Shown piece by piece: positions 9,499-21,798 of a DNA stretch of 64,000 nt. How positions within the stretch are numbered: the first letter of the stretch is position 1; every line of letters starts with the position of its first letter. The notes beneath the pieces are model-generated. The model made no database searches. It had not been told where the DNA came from and worked only from the letters and a program-made list of their open reading frames with translations. The DNA is from [Phialemoniopsis] sp. UDSM-2020. Taxonomy: Eukaryota > Ascomycota > Sordariomycetes > Thyridiales > Thyridiaceae. The stretch is from the NCBI GenBank assembly GCA_018873225.1, contig JAEILZ010000001.1, positions 6,076,001-6,140,000 on the forward strand, in the 5' to 3' direction. Both the position numbers and the translations under genes were made by a program.

Positions 9499-11013
9499 CT
9501 AGCTTTCACTACCTCCTGCAATGATACTAAGCGGCCATGCCACAGCTTCTCTCCAAGAGGCAGGAAGAGCAGCGTCGATGTCTTGAGCGACGCTTGAGCC
9601 CCACCCAGTCACATACCATGCCCTGTTGCTGGCATGATGTAGAATAGCACAGTAGTAACTCATCACTACCAAGGCCGCAGGATGCCTCTGCCGAAGTAGC
9701 ACAAGGAAGTCCTCAGCAATGCTCGTGGGCCACGTGGATATGACTCGGACTTCGGGCAGTGACGTCGAGTTTGTCGAGAATTCTATGGCAGTCATTAACT
9801 TGGATACTTCGTGATCTGCCAGGATCGTCACAATCTTGTCATTCCGACGCCCACTCCCGGCGAGAAGCGTCTTCAGCGACTCGAGCCTTACACAGAGCTC
9901 GTCGAGGAATGCATATCGTTCCACAGGTCGGTTGTATGTGAACAGCCCTGCCAGCGGCCCGGCTTGGATGATGTGCTCCGAGGTCCGCAGCACTGCAGAC
10001 ATGCCTCGCATCAGCACGAACAGGTCGATCATGTCCGTCAAGGTAGGCCCCGGGCGCGCAGGACTTTCACCCGGGCGCGTGGCCATCGCCGCAAATGTAC
10101 CGATGACGAGCAGTGAGGATGTTGCAAAGAGCGGCTCACAATTGTCGGCCGTGATGTTTGAAAGGGAGTTGCTGATCTGATGGGCAGCGCGGCTCTGGTG
10201 CTGCGATGCCAAAGTCGAGTAGCCATCCCGCAAGTTGCCGGGAGGTGTCGTGTGTGCGAGGTGGAATGCCGACATGGCCAGGATCTGATGAAGAAGCGCT
10301 TCGTGATGAAAGGCAAGCTTGACCGCAACTGTTTGCCAGATATGGCGAGCCTCCTCTGCTCTCGGGATGGTCAAGTATCCGACAGTTGCCCAGTGATGCA
10401 TAAGTTCCAGATCGGCGGGCCAGGCATCCTTTGCTGCTGCACCTGGCGGTACTGCAATCCTGTCTGGCGATAACACATGCTGCGCACTATCGGGGCCGGG
10501 GGGCAGTGGTGGCGTGGCTGTAGCGAGCGCCTGCGGGATGGTAACATCTGCGAGATGTGCCAACACTGTCGTCAGAGTCGAGCTGTCCAGTGACGAGAGC
10601 CCCGCCACTTCGGTCTCGGTCTCGGCATGTGCAGCGGTGGACTCGGCCTGCCATTGGAAATTGTCAGTCGCAAATCGGCGGCAATCCCGCAGCTTGCATC
10701 ACCGGGTGGCAGTGTTCAGGACCGACTGGATGGACACTGACCCTTTTCCCCGCGGCCGGACTATTCTTATCTGCGGCTACATGAGATGCACTGACGAGAC
10801 TGCACACGACACCGTGCCTCACGCAAGCGCTGCATGGGCGTTGTTCATCGCACTATTATCAAGGTCCATCATTCAGCTAAGGTCGAGGAGGGCATTCTAT
10901 GCATTTGCATATCAAGTCGAGGAGGAGGGCAAGCGTCGATGACACACCTTGACCTTGCGCTTCCTGCATCTCAAACATCCGGACCGCGACTTGGTGTATC
11001 CGAGGCGCGGCAT
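9499..11013 (-). CDS. Zn2Cys6 transcription factor, fungal-specific regulatory domain
   Basis: The ATG at 11013 opens a 66-nt exon encoding SGCLRCRKRKVK. A 95-nt intron (10853-10947) follows, then CDEQRPCSACVRHGVVC, completing the six-cysteine binuclear zinc cluster. A second intron ends at about 10660 (CTGAC branch, GGCAG acceptor). Its donor is either GTGATG or GTCAGT; both keep frame. The rest, to 9499, is a helical C-terminal domain of the Fungal_trans_2/UPC2-like type (LELMHHWATVGYLTI; LLHQILAMSAFHLAH). It is a nuclear DNA-binding regulator. It is divergent from the P450 gene at 11803 and is a plausible pathway-specific regulator of it. The intron falls between Lys and Cys of the KCD motif. 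Confidence 0.85.
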
Positions 11014-11802
11014 TCCATCTGACCGCGCCAGAGATCAAAACAGAGGAGGGGAAAAAAGACCCGACCCGCGAGAGGGAGGAATTTAAAGCGCAAAGAACTA
11101 CCTCAATCAACACCAGATTAATTCACCCGGATAGAGCGATGATGTTGTCGGCAGCTGGCAGTTTCGTCAAGATCTCAAAGAAGTCAACAACAATCCATCC
11201 AGGGGCAGGGGCAGGGGGGGAAAGGCCGCCATGATGAGCTTCAAGCATTGAAGCGAGCCAATCCACGCATGGGTATTTGCATTTTGCGGGGCCGCGAGCA
11301 GGTGGACCCTGGCCGATTCATGGCCATCTAGCCTGTTTCAGTGTCTCCGCTACGACATCTCGCGTTACTCTTCAAGTCGACAGGACATGAACGGTGCTCG
11401 GGACGTTGCGAGTCACCGGTCCAAGGCCCCGACTGGCCGATAAGGACCCGGTCCGGAAATAAAGTATTCTGTCTTTATGTCCAACGAGGCTCACACAAGC
11501 TTTTTCGAACGATGCAGTCCCAAGCCGCACGCGCGGCACTTGGGCCAGCTAAAACATTCCCGTGAATCCGAATACGGGACCGAGACCGACTACTACGCTG
11601 GCTGGTGGATCCTTGTGATCGTCACCACAGCTTCCAGGTTCACGAAACGCACTCTCCCGCACACGCAGTGATGAGCATGGGGAAGCAACAAGGAGGATAT
11701 ATGATGGGCAGTCTGCCTAGGGATTGCCGCCATGTTTGGCAGCTTTTTCAAGTTTGTCCTGTTCTCACCCGCGATTGATTTAGTGAAGCCGCCGCAAGTA
11801 CA
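11014..11802. promoter_or_regulatory. Divergent upstream region of the regulator and P450 genes
   Basis: 789 nt between two divergent start codons. It holds CCGG-T-CCGG at 11448-11456, an inverted CGG/CCG arrangement of the kind bound by Zn2Cys6 dimers, plus a single CACCGG at 11414-11419. I see no gene. Confidence 0.45.
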
Positions 11803-13763
11803 ATGGCATCACTGCAGATAATCGCCGCGCTAGCCTCCGAGAGATGGCCAGTCATCTCGGCCGCCCTGGTGGCTGTCTTGGTCGCTTTCATCTTGCCAAG
11901 AGTTCTCGATGCTGTGCGAACGGCTCAAATCCCGGTGGTCGGCTCGGAACTTGGGAGTGAATCCAAGCGAAGACTTGCGTATCTCGGCGGTGCTAGGAAG
12001 CTCTATAATCAAGGTTATCAAAAGGTAAATACACCTCCACGATCTGAAATGAGCAGATGCTGATTGAAATCTTGCAATTCGACAGTTCAAGAATGGCGTT
12101 TTCAGGATCACCACGCCGAGGAGTACGTGACATCCATGGATCATGACAAGACGTGGTCCAAGTAATTCTAACATGTCCCAGATTCGACCATCATAGTTCT
12201 CTCGCCAAGCTTCCTCAACGAATTGAAGAGTCTACCGGACTCGATCGTGAGCATGGATGCAGCGGTGGACGATGTGAGCTTTACCGATCAGTCTCTTTCA
12301 AAAGCAACCCTAGTACTCACACGCAACTTTGCTAGGCGATGGAAACAAAATACACCAACATCGTGACAACGGTCCCCATCATTCCCCACACCATCAAGGC
12401 TCAACTCACGCCAGCACTGAGTAAGTAACCAACGTCATGTCTCGTTCCCCTGGATTCTCAAAGTGGCTGACAATGCATTATTATAGTCCGCCTCAACCCC
12501 TCGATTGCTGCCGAGGCCCAAAGTGCTATCGCAGACGAAATGCCCCCTTGCCCAGAGTGGACAGAGGTGCACGTTCACAATACGCTTGTCCGCGTCATTG
12601 CCATGGTATCTGGTCGTGTGTTCATCGGAACGGAACTTTGCCGCACCAAAGAATACCTTGACGCCGCTATTAACTACACCCACGAAGTGATGGAAGCCCA
12701 AAAGGCAGTGGTGAAGATGAACCCTTGGTTGAGGCCACTCTTGGCGCATAGCTTGCCTCAGGTCAAGAAGCTCGCCCAGAGGGAGGAGGAAGCGAATGTT
12801 TTCCTGAAGCCTGTTGTGGAAAAGAGGCTACAGCTCGCAAAGGATCCCGACGAGCCAAAGCCGGACGACATGTTGCAGTGGCTGATTGACAACCAAGATA
12901 GGTTCCCCGACAAGCACAGCCGGAACTTCGCCAAGGTGCAGCTTGGCCTTAGCTTCGCAGCCATTCACACCACCACTCTGACAGCGCTTAACGCGTAAGT
13001 AGTACTCTCCAGTGATTGTTGGCCGTGCTGACTAGAAGCTTGCAGATTTTACAACATTGCGGCGATGCCAGAACTCGTGCCTGAGCTGCGCGAAGAAATC
13101 ATGCAAGCCCTGTCAAAGACCGGCGGCACCTTTACTAGCGAAACGCTGCAGTTGATGAAGAAGATGGATAGTTTCCTCAAGGAAAGTCTGCGGCTCTATC
13201 CGCCGACAATGGGTACGTCTCGCAGTGTGACAATGCATTATATGCCCGCCAGTCACTGACAGCAGACCAGCATCGTTTCAACGAAAGGTGTTGCAAACAT
13301 TCAAGCTCTCAAACGGACAAGTCATCCCCGCCGGCACGACAATTGAGATCCCGGCCATCGCAGTCAATTCCGACCCACAGGTCTTCCCTGATCCCGACAA
13401 GTTTGACGCCCTGCGGTTCTACAAGCTGAGACAGGACGCTCGACAGTCGGGAGCTGTCGAGACGGCCGCACAGCACCAGTTCTACAGCGTCAGCCAGAGC
13501 AGCCTAACCTTTGGCTACGGGCGACACGCGTGCCCTGGACGCTTCTTTGCCGCAAACGAGATCAAGATGATCCTTGCTAATGCTCTTATGAAGTACGACA
13601 TCAAGATGGTTGAGGGAAGCACTGGCCGATACCCAAATATTGAGTTCGCGCACATGGTTAGTCTGTCATCCCGACAATACATCAGATCATTGTTGCTAAC
13701 ACAAGGGAACAGTCCATTCCTGACCCCAGTCGTAAGTTGCTTTTCAAAGAGACCTCGTTCTAG
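11803..13763 (+). CDS. Cytochrome P450 monooxygenase
   Basis: Eight exons give 515 residues: 11803-12024, 12086-12122, 12182-12273, 12336-12420, 12487-12994, 13046-13212, 13271-13656 and 13713-13763. All phases agree. The N-terminal hydrophobic segment ([19 protein letters not shown]) anchors it in the ER membrane. The I-helix region ([19 protein letters not shown]), the ExxR motif in [13 protein letters not shown] and the heme-binding [10 protein letters not shown] with its axial Cys are all intact. It ends [16 protein letters not shown]. It resembles the fungal clan that includes ent-kaurene oxidase and LovA-type hydroxylases. It would need an NADPH-P450 reductase, not seen here. The likely job is hydroxylation of a lipophilic metabolite, coupled to the adjacent regulator and perhaps the MFS exporter. 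No PKS, NRPS or terpene cyclase is nearby. Confidence 0.92.
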
Positions 13764-14139
13764 ACACATGTGGCAGCAGGGGGGCTCGTGACTCAACAGG
13801 GAAAGCGTTTATTGTAAAGCTACCAGCAAGCAGAAGATAGTATTCTTTGTAGGACGGTTGGTAAGAGAATGTTACTTGGTGTCACAATCTCATGTAATCC
13901 TATTTTGAAGCCTTCATCCAATGCATCGCATGCTTCACTCCATTTAACGCTCTTAAGGATAGTCTGAGACTAGTAAGTGATGAGGTAAGGATTGAAGAAA
14001 CACCACGGTTTGCCAAAGCCAATATAGAGGAGCATTTCACAGTTGAACCATAATGGTTGGTTGCATGTTAGCTGTCTATTAAATGTCTATACACTAAGAT
14101 TAAGTTGGCTATTGCTGGAACCGGTTCTTGTCACAAAGC
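13764..14139. other. Intergenic between convergent P450 and MFS genes
   Basis: AT-rich 3' flanks of both genes. No open frame or structured element worth listing. Confidence 0.5.
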
Positions 14140-15794
14140 CTAGAACTCCTGCCTGAACCTGGTACGGAGCTTCTCGCCATACATGACAAAGATCAGAGGA
14201 ACCGGAGCCAGGACCAAGGCAAGTAGACCGAGGAGTGTGTTTCCCCACCCAATCCCAATGGCGTCGTAAAGGTTGAGGCCGCACAGAGGCAGCAAGGCCC
14301 CAAGCAAACTTCGCAAGACCGCATTAGCCGCTGTCGCCGAGGCGGCATACCGCGTGTAGGCATCGACAAGATAGGTCTGGATGCACATGAGGATCCCAAT
14401 CATGCCAAATCCCATGATCCCCGTCCCGATCATGGGAGCGATCCAATGCACGTGCTTGTCAGCCGTCCATCCATACATGATCAACCCGATGGGGAGAGCG
14501 ATGGCAGCAGGCATCGTCAACACCAGGCTGAGCCGTGTCTCTGGCGTGGCCGGTTTGCCAGTAGCCTGTTGGCGCTTGATGAGCTTGTCCGACAGCACGC
14601 CGACCCAGAGAAGGCCGATGAGATTGCCCACTCCACCCGCGATAAAAGACAGACCCGCACCCGTCGGCGAAAAGCCGTAGATCTGCCGGTAGACGAATGC
14701 GAAGGTCGTGAAGAGGATATAGAGGAGGCCGTAGAGCACAGCAATGTAGACGCAGGCCAGCGTCACGACAGGCGCGTAGATGAACATACGACCGGGGCGG
14801 ACGATTGACGCGACAAGTATCTCTTTTGGCTGTTTGTTTTCGGCAAGAACCGATCGGTAGTTCGGGTCGCCTGTCTCTTTGCGCTTCCGAGCGGCTTTCT
14901 TCTCGAGGAGGACGGGCGCGTATGTCTCGCGTAGTACGAGAAAGGCAACGATCGTGATGGTTCCGGCCTGTCGAAAACGATTGATTAGATCATGGTCCAT
15001 CGAGGATCAGAGGGGTTAAGTCTTACGAATATGGCAATGATCCAGAACACCCAGCGCCACCCTTTGGCTTCAACCAGGAATCCGGCACAGACGGGTCCGA
15101 TGACAGGGCCAAGCAGAGGCCCCAGACTCCAGATAGCCATGGCACCGCCTCTCTTCTCTGGGGGCATGAGATCGGCAATCGTCCCACTTCCGCACGTAAT
15201 TGTGGCCACTCCGGCGAAACCTGCAAGGAACCGGAAGGCTATGAGCATGCCCACGCAGTTCGCAAGTGCGCAAGCGATGGTGAAGATAGTGAAGAGGACG
15301 TTGCAGACGTTGTAGACGATGGTGCGTCCGTACAGTTCGCTGACGGGGGCGACAACAAGGGGCCCAAAAGCGAAGCCGAGGACGAATATCGAGACGACAA
15401 AGGTAGCTACTTGTTCGTTGTCGGTCTGGAACTCTTCCATGACGAGGGGCACGCCTGGGGCGAGCATCGAGGAGGCGAGGGGTCTGTTGCATGCAGGCGG
15501 TTAGCTACATTCCCCGTCAAACTTGTCAAGGTCCTCGACTTACGTTAAGAAAGTGATGAAGGATAGAACGCCAATGATAGCCCATTTCCGACGATCGCTC
15601 CAGGTGGTCGGGTTGGCCGGGTCCTTGTCGGCGGGAAGCTCCCAATTCACTTCATAGTTTGGTGCTTCTCCCTGGAGCTCCTCACCAGTCGCTTGGCCAC
15701 TGCTGTTACATCTGCCGTCGTCAGGCTTCTCATTGATGGTACCTTGCTCAAGGTCCGAGATCTGAGCAGTGCCATCATCTGCTTTGGCACCCAT
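14140..15794 (-). CDS. MFS drug:H+ antiporter (DHA1/polyamine-type) transporter
   Basis: Three exons (15794-15544, 15483-15027, 14967-14140) give 511 residues with clean GT-AG introns. The start at 15794 is chosen because the preceding in-frame residues are basic and lack coding character. A hydrophilic cytosolic N-terminus is followed by the fungal DHA1 signatures [16 protein letters not shown] and WSDRRKW. Twelve membrane segments follow, with the motif-A-like [12 protein letters not shown] and motif C ([18 protein letters not shown]) after transmembrane segment 4. The family exports drugs, polyamines and metabolites across the plasma membrane. It is convergent with the P450 gene, so it may export that pathway's product or protect the cell from it. 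That link is inference. Confidence 0.9.
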
Positions 15795-16512
15795 TTTACG
15801 CTTACGCTGTGGCTTGGTAGGTCGGATAGCACAATAACGAATGAGATCTTGTTTCCGAGGTTCAAATCTGAACACGATGGGAGACAAGTTGGATAATGAG
15901 AGGACGAGGCTAAAGTCTCAATATATAGTACGAAAGGCGGACATAACAAGGTCCCCGATGAAAGAGGAGACTGCAGCGCAGAAAGAAAGAGTGGAAGCGC
16001 TTTCGAAAAGTCGAGATCGTGTTCTTACGTCCCCTTCTAGTACATTGATGGACTAACACTGGCAGGTGGAGACATATGAGTGGTCTTTGGCTTCACGTCC
16101 AATCAGGAGACCTCGCTCTCGGTACCGTATTCGTCTTCAGTCGGATTACCGGGGGATGACCCAGCCCGAAGCCCAGGTACCTGTAATGACTCCATTAACG
16201 GCAGCGGGCCAGTCCGACCCGGGATGTACGTGCATAATTCAAGTTCCAGGACATCATCTCGCTAATTACCATGTCTTTGGCATTCTAATAATGTGCCACA
16301 CACCCGGTAGCTCCCTTTAAAAACCCACCAACGTCCTGCAAAACCGGATTGCACCGACAATACACCCCATATCGCCATGCTTTGGTACCAATTGATAAGA
16401 CAGACATCTGTTCTTCCAGAGATGCTTAACTCTTGAGCATTCTTACCGGATCATTCACTTCTTTGAAGCTGGACGATTACCATAGCCTTCAATTCCATAG
16501 AGAAGGTATGGT
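15795..16512. other. Intergenic, no gene seen
   Basis: Holds the promoter of the MFS gene at its left and the 3' flank of the Zn2Cys6 gene at its right. Open frames on the plus strand here are short and unconvincing. Confidence 0.5.
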
Positions 16513-18732
16513 TCATTCTCCGTCCCACGAGAACTGCGCGTCCAAAAAGTCGTCGGTAATCAACGGCCCAATGTCTGCCTCCGTCAGTTGCGCATCCAGA
16601 TTTGGAATGGTGTTGGACAAGTCGCCCTCTGGTAAGAAGCCAAACTCAAAGGTCGGGTTCGTGTCCGGAACGCTGTCAGCTCTGGTCTGCGTCGCCTGCA
16701 GCACACTGTCCCGAATCTCTACTACACACGGCCAAGTGGATTTGATATCATCCATGGCTTGCATTATCAGTGACAGGGATTTCGAGAATTCGGTGTCGTC
16801 CCAGGAGGTATCCTCAAAGAACCGCTTCATCATGAGCGTACCCGCAGCCGTCGAGAGGATGTGCACAAAGTCAAGAGGAAGGTTCCGGTAATGATAATGT
16901 CTAGCGTAACTTCGCATGAGGCGGAAGATCGCTTGCAGAGACTCGTAACAGATCTCAACATCCTCGCTACCAGCTATTCCAGGTTTACGGAACAGATGTC
17001 GCGGCGGACGGTGTAATATGGTCATTACTGTGTGGAAGACCATGCTAACAAGACGAGTTAGTCGCTGAAAATAGCCATCACAGCACTCTGAAGGTATTTA
17101 CTCACTGCAGATGGAGCACTGATGATGGAACCTGGCCTACGGTCCACTGTGTCCAGTGCAACTTCCCAGGAAGACTAGCAAGCCACTTGGTAAGAGCAAC
17201 GTGGACTTGCCTCACACTTGTTGCCACGACAGCGCTGTCCGTATCATGTTTCCGATTCTCAAAGAGGCTGGTAATCATGTTGTGAATGATACCAGACAGT
17301 TCAGCCAGATAGATGAAGGAGCCGATGAAGGCAATACCGTCTTCAAACGCCGTGATCGAGATCCCCTTGGCCACATAGGTATCCAATAGCTTCTCGGAGC
17401 CTGGGGGATAGGGAAGTCTTATTGTATTTCGGACGTCTGACTCTTGCGGGTAGAGCGCAGGCGGTCGGCCGAAATACAGACTCAGCTGTTTATCTGCGAT
17501 GAATGCTGCCCAATATGTCCTTCGGAGTATTTCTCTATCCACGTCTGGCTCTGTGGCACTGTTCCAGTTGCTCGGATCTAGGTGGAGACCCATCTCGTGA
17601 GCCAGACGGAACGCCATGCCACAGAACAACCAACCCTTTGAGGCGTTGCCATGCCCTATGGCCCGCTGGCCAAGGAGGATCAAAGCCTGAAGTGTCGTCA
17701 GGTCGGGAGTATCCAAGGACGAGAATAGCAGGATATGGGACTGGTTGGCGTATATCTCAGAGAGCGAGTTCACTTGGGGATCGTCGCTCCCAAGCGCCCC
17801 AATCGAGCAAATCGCGTACAGCAGCAAATCAGAGTAATAGCGTCCGCTACCCAGGTCATAATCGCGGAGGAAATACTCGCGATATATGCACATGTTGAAC
17901 TCGTACTGCTCTCGGAAGAAGATGGACATGAGCCTCTGGGTGATGTCGTCGTGCGGTGCGTACGGAAAGGCTCCGCCTGCCCCCGGCCTTATACCGTCGA
18001 TCATGTACCGAGTGTAGGGAGCTTCCAAGGAGAGTTCGTCTAGCGGCCCCTGGGAAGTATCGCCACCCATAGGGACCGAGGCCTCTTCCGACACGTGGAT
18101 CTGAAAGAGACTCGTTCCCCCGTAGAACTGCGCGCTTTTTCCAGTCCGTAACTTCCTCAACTGGCCCGCACGGGATCTTGCAAGGGCAACATCCGCGCTG
18201 TCAGGATCCTGACCGCTCGACGACAGTGAGCTGCCAGAGGGGGCGGCAGGGCCAAACTCGGCAAGTAACTCGTCTCGCTGGTCGTTGTCGGCAGACGCGA
18301 GCTTCTTAATGAAGAGCTGCATAGAGGCAACTTGGCCCTCGAGTGCTTGAACATAGCTTTTCGGAGCGGGCCTGAGGTTTCCAGTTAGCAGTGGACGCCG
18401 CAAGCACCTCAGAGTCAAGACCGCTCAGACCTTTGCTTCTCCCCAATGCCGCGTCGCACGCACTCCGCGCCGGCTTTCCGGCACCGGGAACACGGCTGGC
18501 ATCGATCGCATTTGATCTTTTGTCAACATTGAAGTCAGCAATACGATTCACGACCTTCACTGACTTCTCCTTACCTTTCTGCGCCTGCACCTTTCGCACC
18601 TGCGAGTACGTTAGGATCTCCCATTCTCGCAACTAGCGGGACCTCTAGACGGTTCACTCACGATATTGTGACTACCTGCCCAATGGCAGTACTGGAGACT
18701 GATTGGGCATCCCCCATGTCTGGTGTCTCCAT
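16513..18732 (-). CDS. Zn2Cys6 transcription factor with Fungal_trans domain
   Basis: Five exons (18732-18662, 18599-18575, 18516-18431, 18371-17106, 17044-16513) give 659 residues, all in phase. The zinc cluster is spread over three exons: SCERCRRRK, IKCDRCQPCSRCRKAGAEC. A coiled-coil dimerisation region follows (YVQALEGQVASMQLFIKKL). The central domain is the Fungal_trans (PF04082) type: LLLYAICSIGALGSD; LQALILLGQRAIGHG; RRTYWAAFIADKQLSLYFGRP. Residues after 18431 were placed by phase only. The xylanolytic/nitrate-type regulator family generally controls nutrient pathways from the nucleus. It heads the block containing the Dal5-like transporter and two dehydrogenases, and the inverted CGG sites at 21432-21600 are candidate targets. 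Confidence 0.9.
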
Positions 18733-19247
18733 TGTCCAGTTTCGGGTCGGAGTAGATTGGTGTGAAGTTGGAGAGGTCAGCCAAGATGAAGCACGCGAGT
18801 CATTATGAAGGGTGAAAAACGCGGGGATGGATCCATTGAGGCATTAGCATTTAGCGCTAATAGTGAGCCTTGGGTGTGCCGTCTCCACATTTCCAGGGCT
18901 ACTTCGTAGACACTCACAACTGAGCAACTATCCATACTTGCACGCATACTTGATTGTACAGGGCCACGTATCCGAGAAAAGACCAGCAGGATGGCCGATG
19001 GTAGACTCATATGACTTGTTGCACGAGCCGAGGCCTCGCACGTGGACCAACGACGACGTGGGCACTGTTGGTTGTACTCGAGCCTGGGACGTCTATTTTC
19101 TTAACTTGGAGTGATGACCATGCTACCTTACAAGTATGCGCACGCACGCATACACATACATGAACGCGAGTCTCGAGTTCAAAAGAACCTGAGAAGAAGA
19201 TCTATGTCTAGTGATAACTAACTACAGCGGCAGCACAAGCATGCCAC
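18733..19247. other. Intergenic, no gene seen
   Basis: Upstream region of the regulator and 3' flank of the transporter. A short CA-rich stretch lies near 19140-19165. No gene, repeat array or RNA was recognised. Confidence 0.5.
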
Positions 19248-21106
19248 TCAATAGATGTACCTAAAGTCGAGCTCGCCCTCCCCAGTGGTCTCCTTCCTAT
19301 CATCCGCCACCTCTCCTCGAAGGATTTGCTCCTTCTTCCTGTTCATCAAGTACAGATAGGCAATCTGTCCAGAAATGAGTACCATGCAAATGATAGCAGA
19401 TCCAAGCGAGCACCAGTGGCCCAATCGATACGGTGCCGCTCGGTAGACTTGAGGCGCGACTACGCCTGCAAGGTTTCCCACGGCCTGTTGTACACCAATG
19501 GCAGTCGCTCGTCTGTAATGGGGAGCCATGTTGTTGTTGATCCCTGGCATTGTGTTAGCGGTTGATTCAGTTGATGTGTGGCTCACGCGATGGGACTTAG
19601 GCTTGTCCTGATGCGACTTACAAATTTCGTTCAGGCCGGGGCCGCAGTACAGAGGGATGGCAATCAAATAGCATGCAAAGTACCGCACTGCTGCGTTGTT
19701 GGCCACACCAAGCAGTAGCGCGTACCGATAACGGCAAATACATCAAGGATGAGTAGAAGCTTCAACATGTCAGTGGGCGTCTCCCTTAAGTAAGCCATGA
19801 AGGGTGTCGACCTACCGTGCCTCGCAGCCGCCATCTGTCACCTAAAACAGCTGCCGACTAATAATGATCAGTTAGTTACCTGTGGTCTCGATAGAAGTCA
19901 AAGGATATAGACGTACAAAGAACGAAACTCCACCGAGAAAGTAGATCGGAACGCTGAGATATTGGGCCCCAAGGCTGCTGAAGCCGAGATCAAGCCTCAG
20001 GATCGAAGGAAGAAACGTGCTAAAGCCATACAGAATGATATCCTGAAAGAACTGAATGAGTGCACTGGCACATGGAACGCGTTAGTCAATGGCGCGATTA
20101 GGTTTGGGTTGACATCAGACTCACGTAGTGTACACCTTAGGATCCTGGAAAGCTCTTCCTACTTCCTTCCAGTCAAATTGGAGACTGCCCAGGTATTGCT
20201 GACGTTGAGATTCGCGTATCAACATGATCTCACTCTCCTCAGTTGTCCAGAACTTGGCTCGAGTCGGGTCGTCGGGCAAACCGAACCAGACCCAACCAAC
20301 CATGAGAATAGATATCAGTCCTTCGATGATGTAGAGCCAGCTAGTGTAGCCAATTTAGTAAGCATGTCCTAAACTGTAGAGCTTGGAATTTCGACGGACC
20401 TCCATGCTGGCAGGCCTCCTGTGTGGCCAATCTTTGTGATTCCCGTAGCCACCAGACCTCCAAACATTCCGGACACGGACACCGAGGCGAAAAGGTAGGC
20501 AAGTCGGAGGCCCTGTAAATGTTAGACAGGAATTGGACCCAAAATAGTTACCTGAGAGGATCTTACTTGTTCTTGTCTCTTGTAGACCATTGTAATGTAA
20601 AGACTCAAACATGGAAAGAAACCAGCCTCGCATAAACCCAGCAGCACCCTGACCGCCACAAGCTGTCCGTAATTCTTGACGAATGCCGTGCCGATGGTGA
20701 CGACAGACCAGGCAAAGACCATGATCGCGATAGAACGGTGTGGGCGCAGCTTCTTCATGGCGAGTACGACGGGTAGCTCAAAGGCCACGTAGGTAGCGAA
20801 AAAGACGCTGACTGCGGTACTGTACTGGGGTCCGCTGAGAGACAGATCGCTTGTCAGGCCCGCCACCGCAGCGTTGCCGATGTTGCTTCGATCGAGGTAT
20901 GCAACCAAGTAGAGGATAGCAAACAGAGGGGCCAATCGCAAGTCTAGCTTTCGCAAGACGCGCTTCTCAACCGCCTCCTGGTCGGCAATGGCTGACGCCG
21001 GCATCGTCGAAGTATCAGCGGTCATGCCGGCAGGCTTGTCGGAAGCCCCGAGGCTCGCCTTCTCCGAGTCGATGGCAGTATTCGGCTTGGGATGGATTGC
21101 ATCCAT
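19248..21106 (-). CDS. MFS transporter, Dal5/allantoate-permease-like, with apparent frameshift
   Basis: Multi-exon anion:cation symporter of the Dal5 type. The N-terminal half has LDLRLAPLFAILYLVAYLDR, SNIGNAAVAGL, and RVLLGLCEAGFFPCLSLYI before the first intron; the C-terminal half has RRATAIGVQQAVGNLAGVVA. Internal exons recovered by phase include GLRLAYLFASVSVSG, WLYIIEGLISILMV, ALIQFFQDIILYGFSTFLPS and SAAVLGDRWRLRGT. Between LLLILDVFAVIG and YALLLGVANNAAV the frame slips by one base at about 19721-19729, where GG-TAC replaces an expected GGN-TAC. No acceptable intron repairs it. The alternative frame meets a TGA, and a 38-nt splice would delete a membrane segment. So it is a pseudogene or a sequence error. 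Family members import small organic acids or anions. Confidence 0.75.
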
Positions 21107-21798
21107 TTTCGCTCAGGATTCAATCGTGGTATTCGGGCTGGAAGTAGACAACGGTATGGTTGTGCTGGCAATGAGTGAACGGATAGCCCGATAATCCTCT
21201 GACGAGCGGTACAAGTCGCCGTACTTAAATACCACGCAGACGATATCAAGGGGTAGAGGCTATCATAGCTAGATCCCCTGACTTGGAGTGAGCGCAGCAG
21301 ATTCCCCAGTTTCAATCAGGGCCTCGAGATAAGAGAAGGTTAGCTACCCCGGGTTTCAGGAGAGGTTGCCCTGCTGCCCACACTAACGAAGACCTAGTCG
21401 AGATGCGAGATGGAATGTGGAGACAGACGGAGGCGGATGTCCGCCTACGATTCACTAGCCTTGGCGCCACCGACACCTTATCATCCCAGAGCGCGATACT
21501 GGGGCCGGAGGCGAGTCCCGAGTCAAGCGACGCGACTGAACTCTGGGGTAGCGCTGATTGACCAAACGAACATCGCTACGCAGTCGGAGGCGCGCATCCG
21601 CTTAGCAGACGATTGCGCGACATGCTTTCCCCGATGCTACTCAGCCGATGTCGCACTTCCCGCTACAAAGAATGATATAAAGTGTACTGCTGATTACAGA
21701 GATTGCCCAGCTACAGCTTTCAACGTAATCAGCGTACCTTTATCATCCACTAGCTCGCAGTCATCCCAAACAATCGAGTAGAGAGACACAGAAGAAGC
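21107..21798. promoter_or_regulatory. Shared divergent promoter with CGG/CCG inverted sites
   Basis: 692 nt separate divergent start codons. The inverted repeat GGCGGA-TG-TCCGCC lies at 21432-21445 (CGG-N4-CCG). A CGG-N10-CCG pair lies at 21585-21600. A TATAAA box at 21676-21681 is about 120 nt upstream of the dehydrogenase ATG. These spacings fit Zn2Cys6 dimer sites. Assignment to the regulator at 16513-18732 is inference. Confidence 0.5.

Noticed and set aside
10514..10942. Plus-strand frames opposite the first regulator
   Set aside because: They overlap exons and introns of the minus-strand zinc-cluster gene, whose structure is fully supported by phase and cysteines.
19248..21106. 38-nt intron to repair the transporter frame
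   Set aside because: Too short for a fungal intron and it would delete a conserved membrane segment; a frameshift is the simpler reading.
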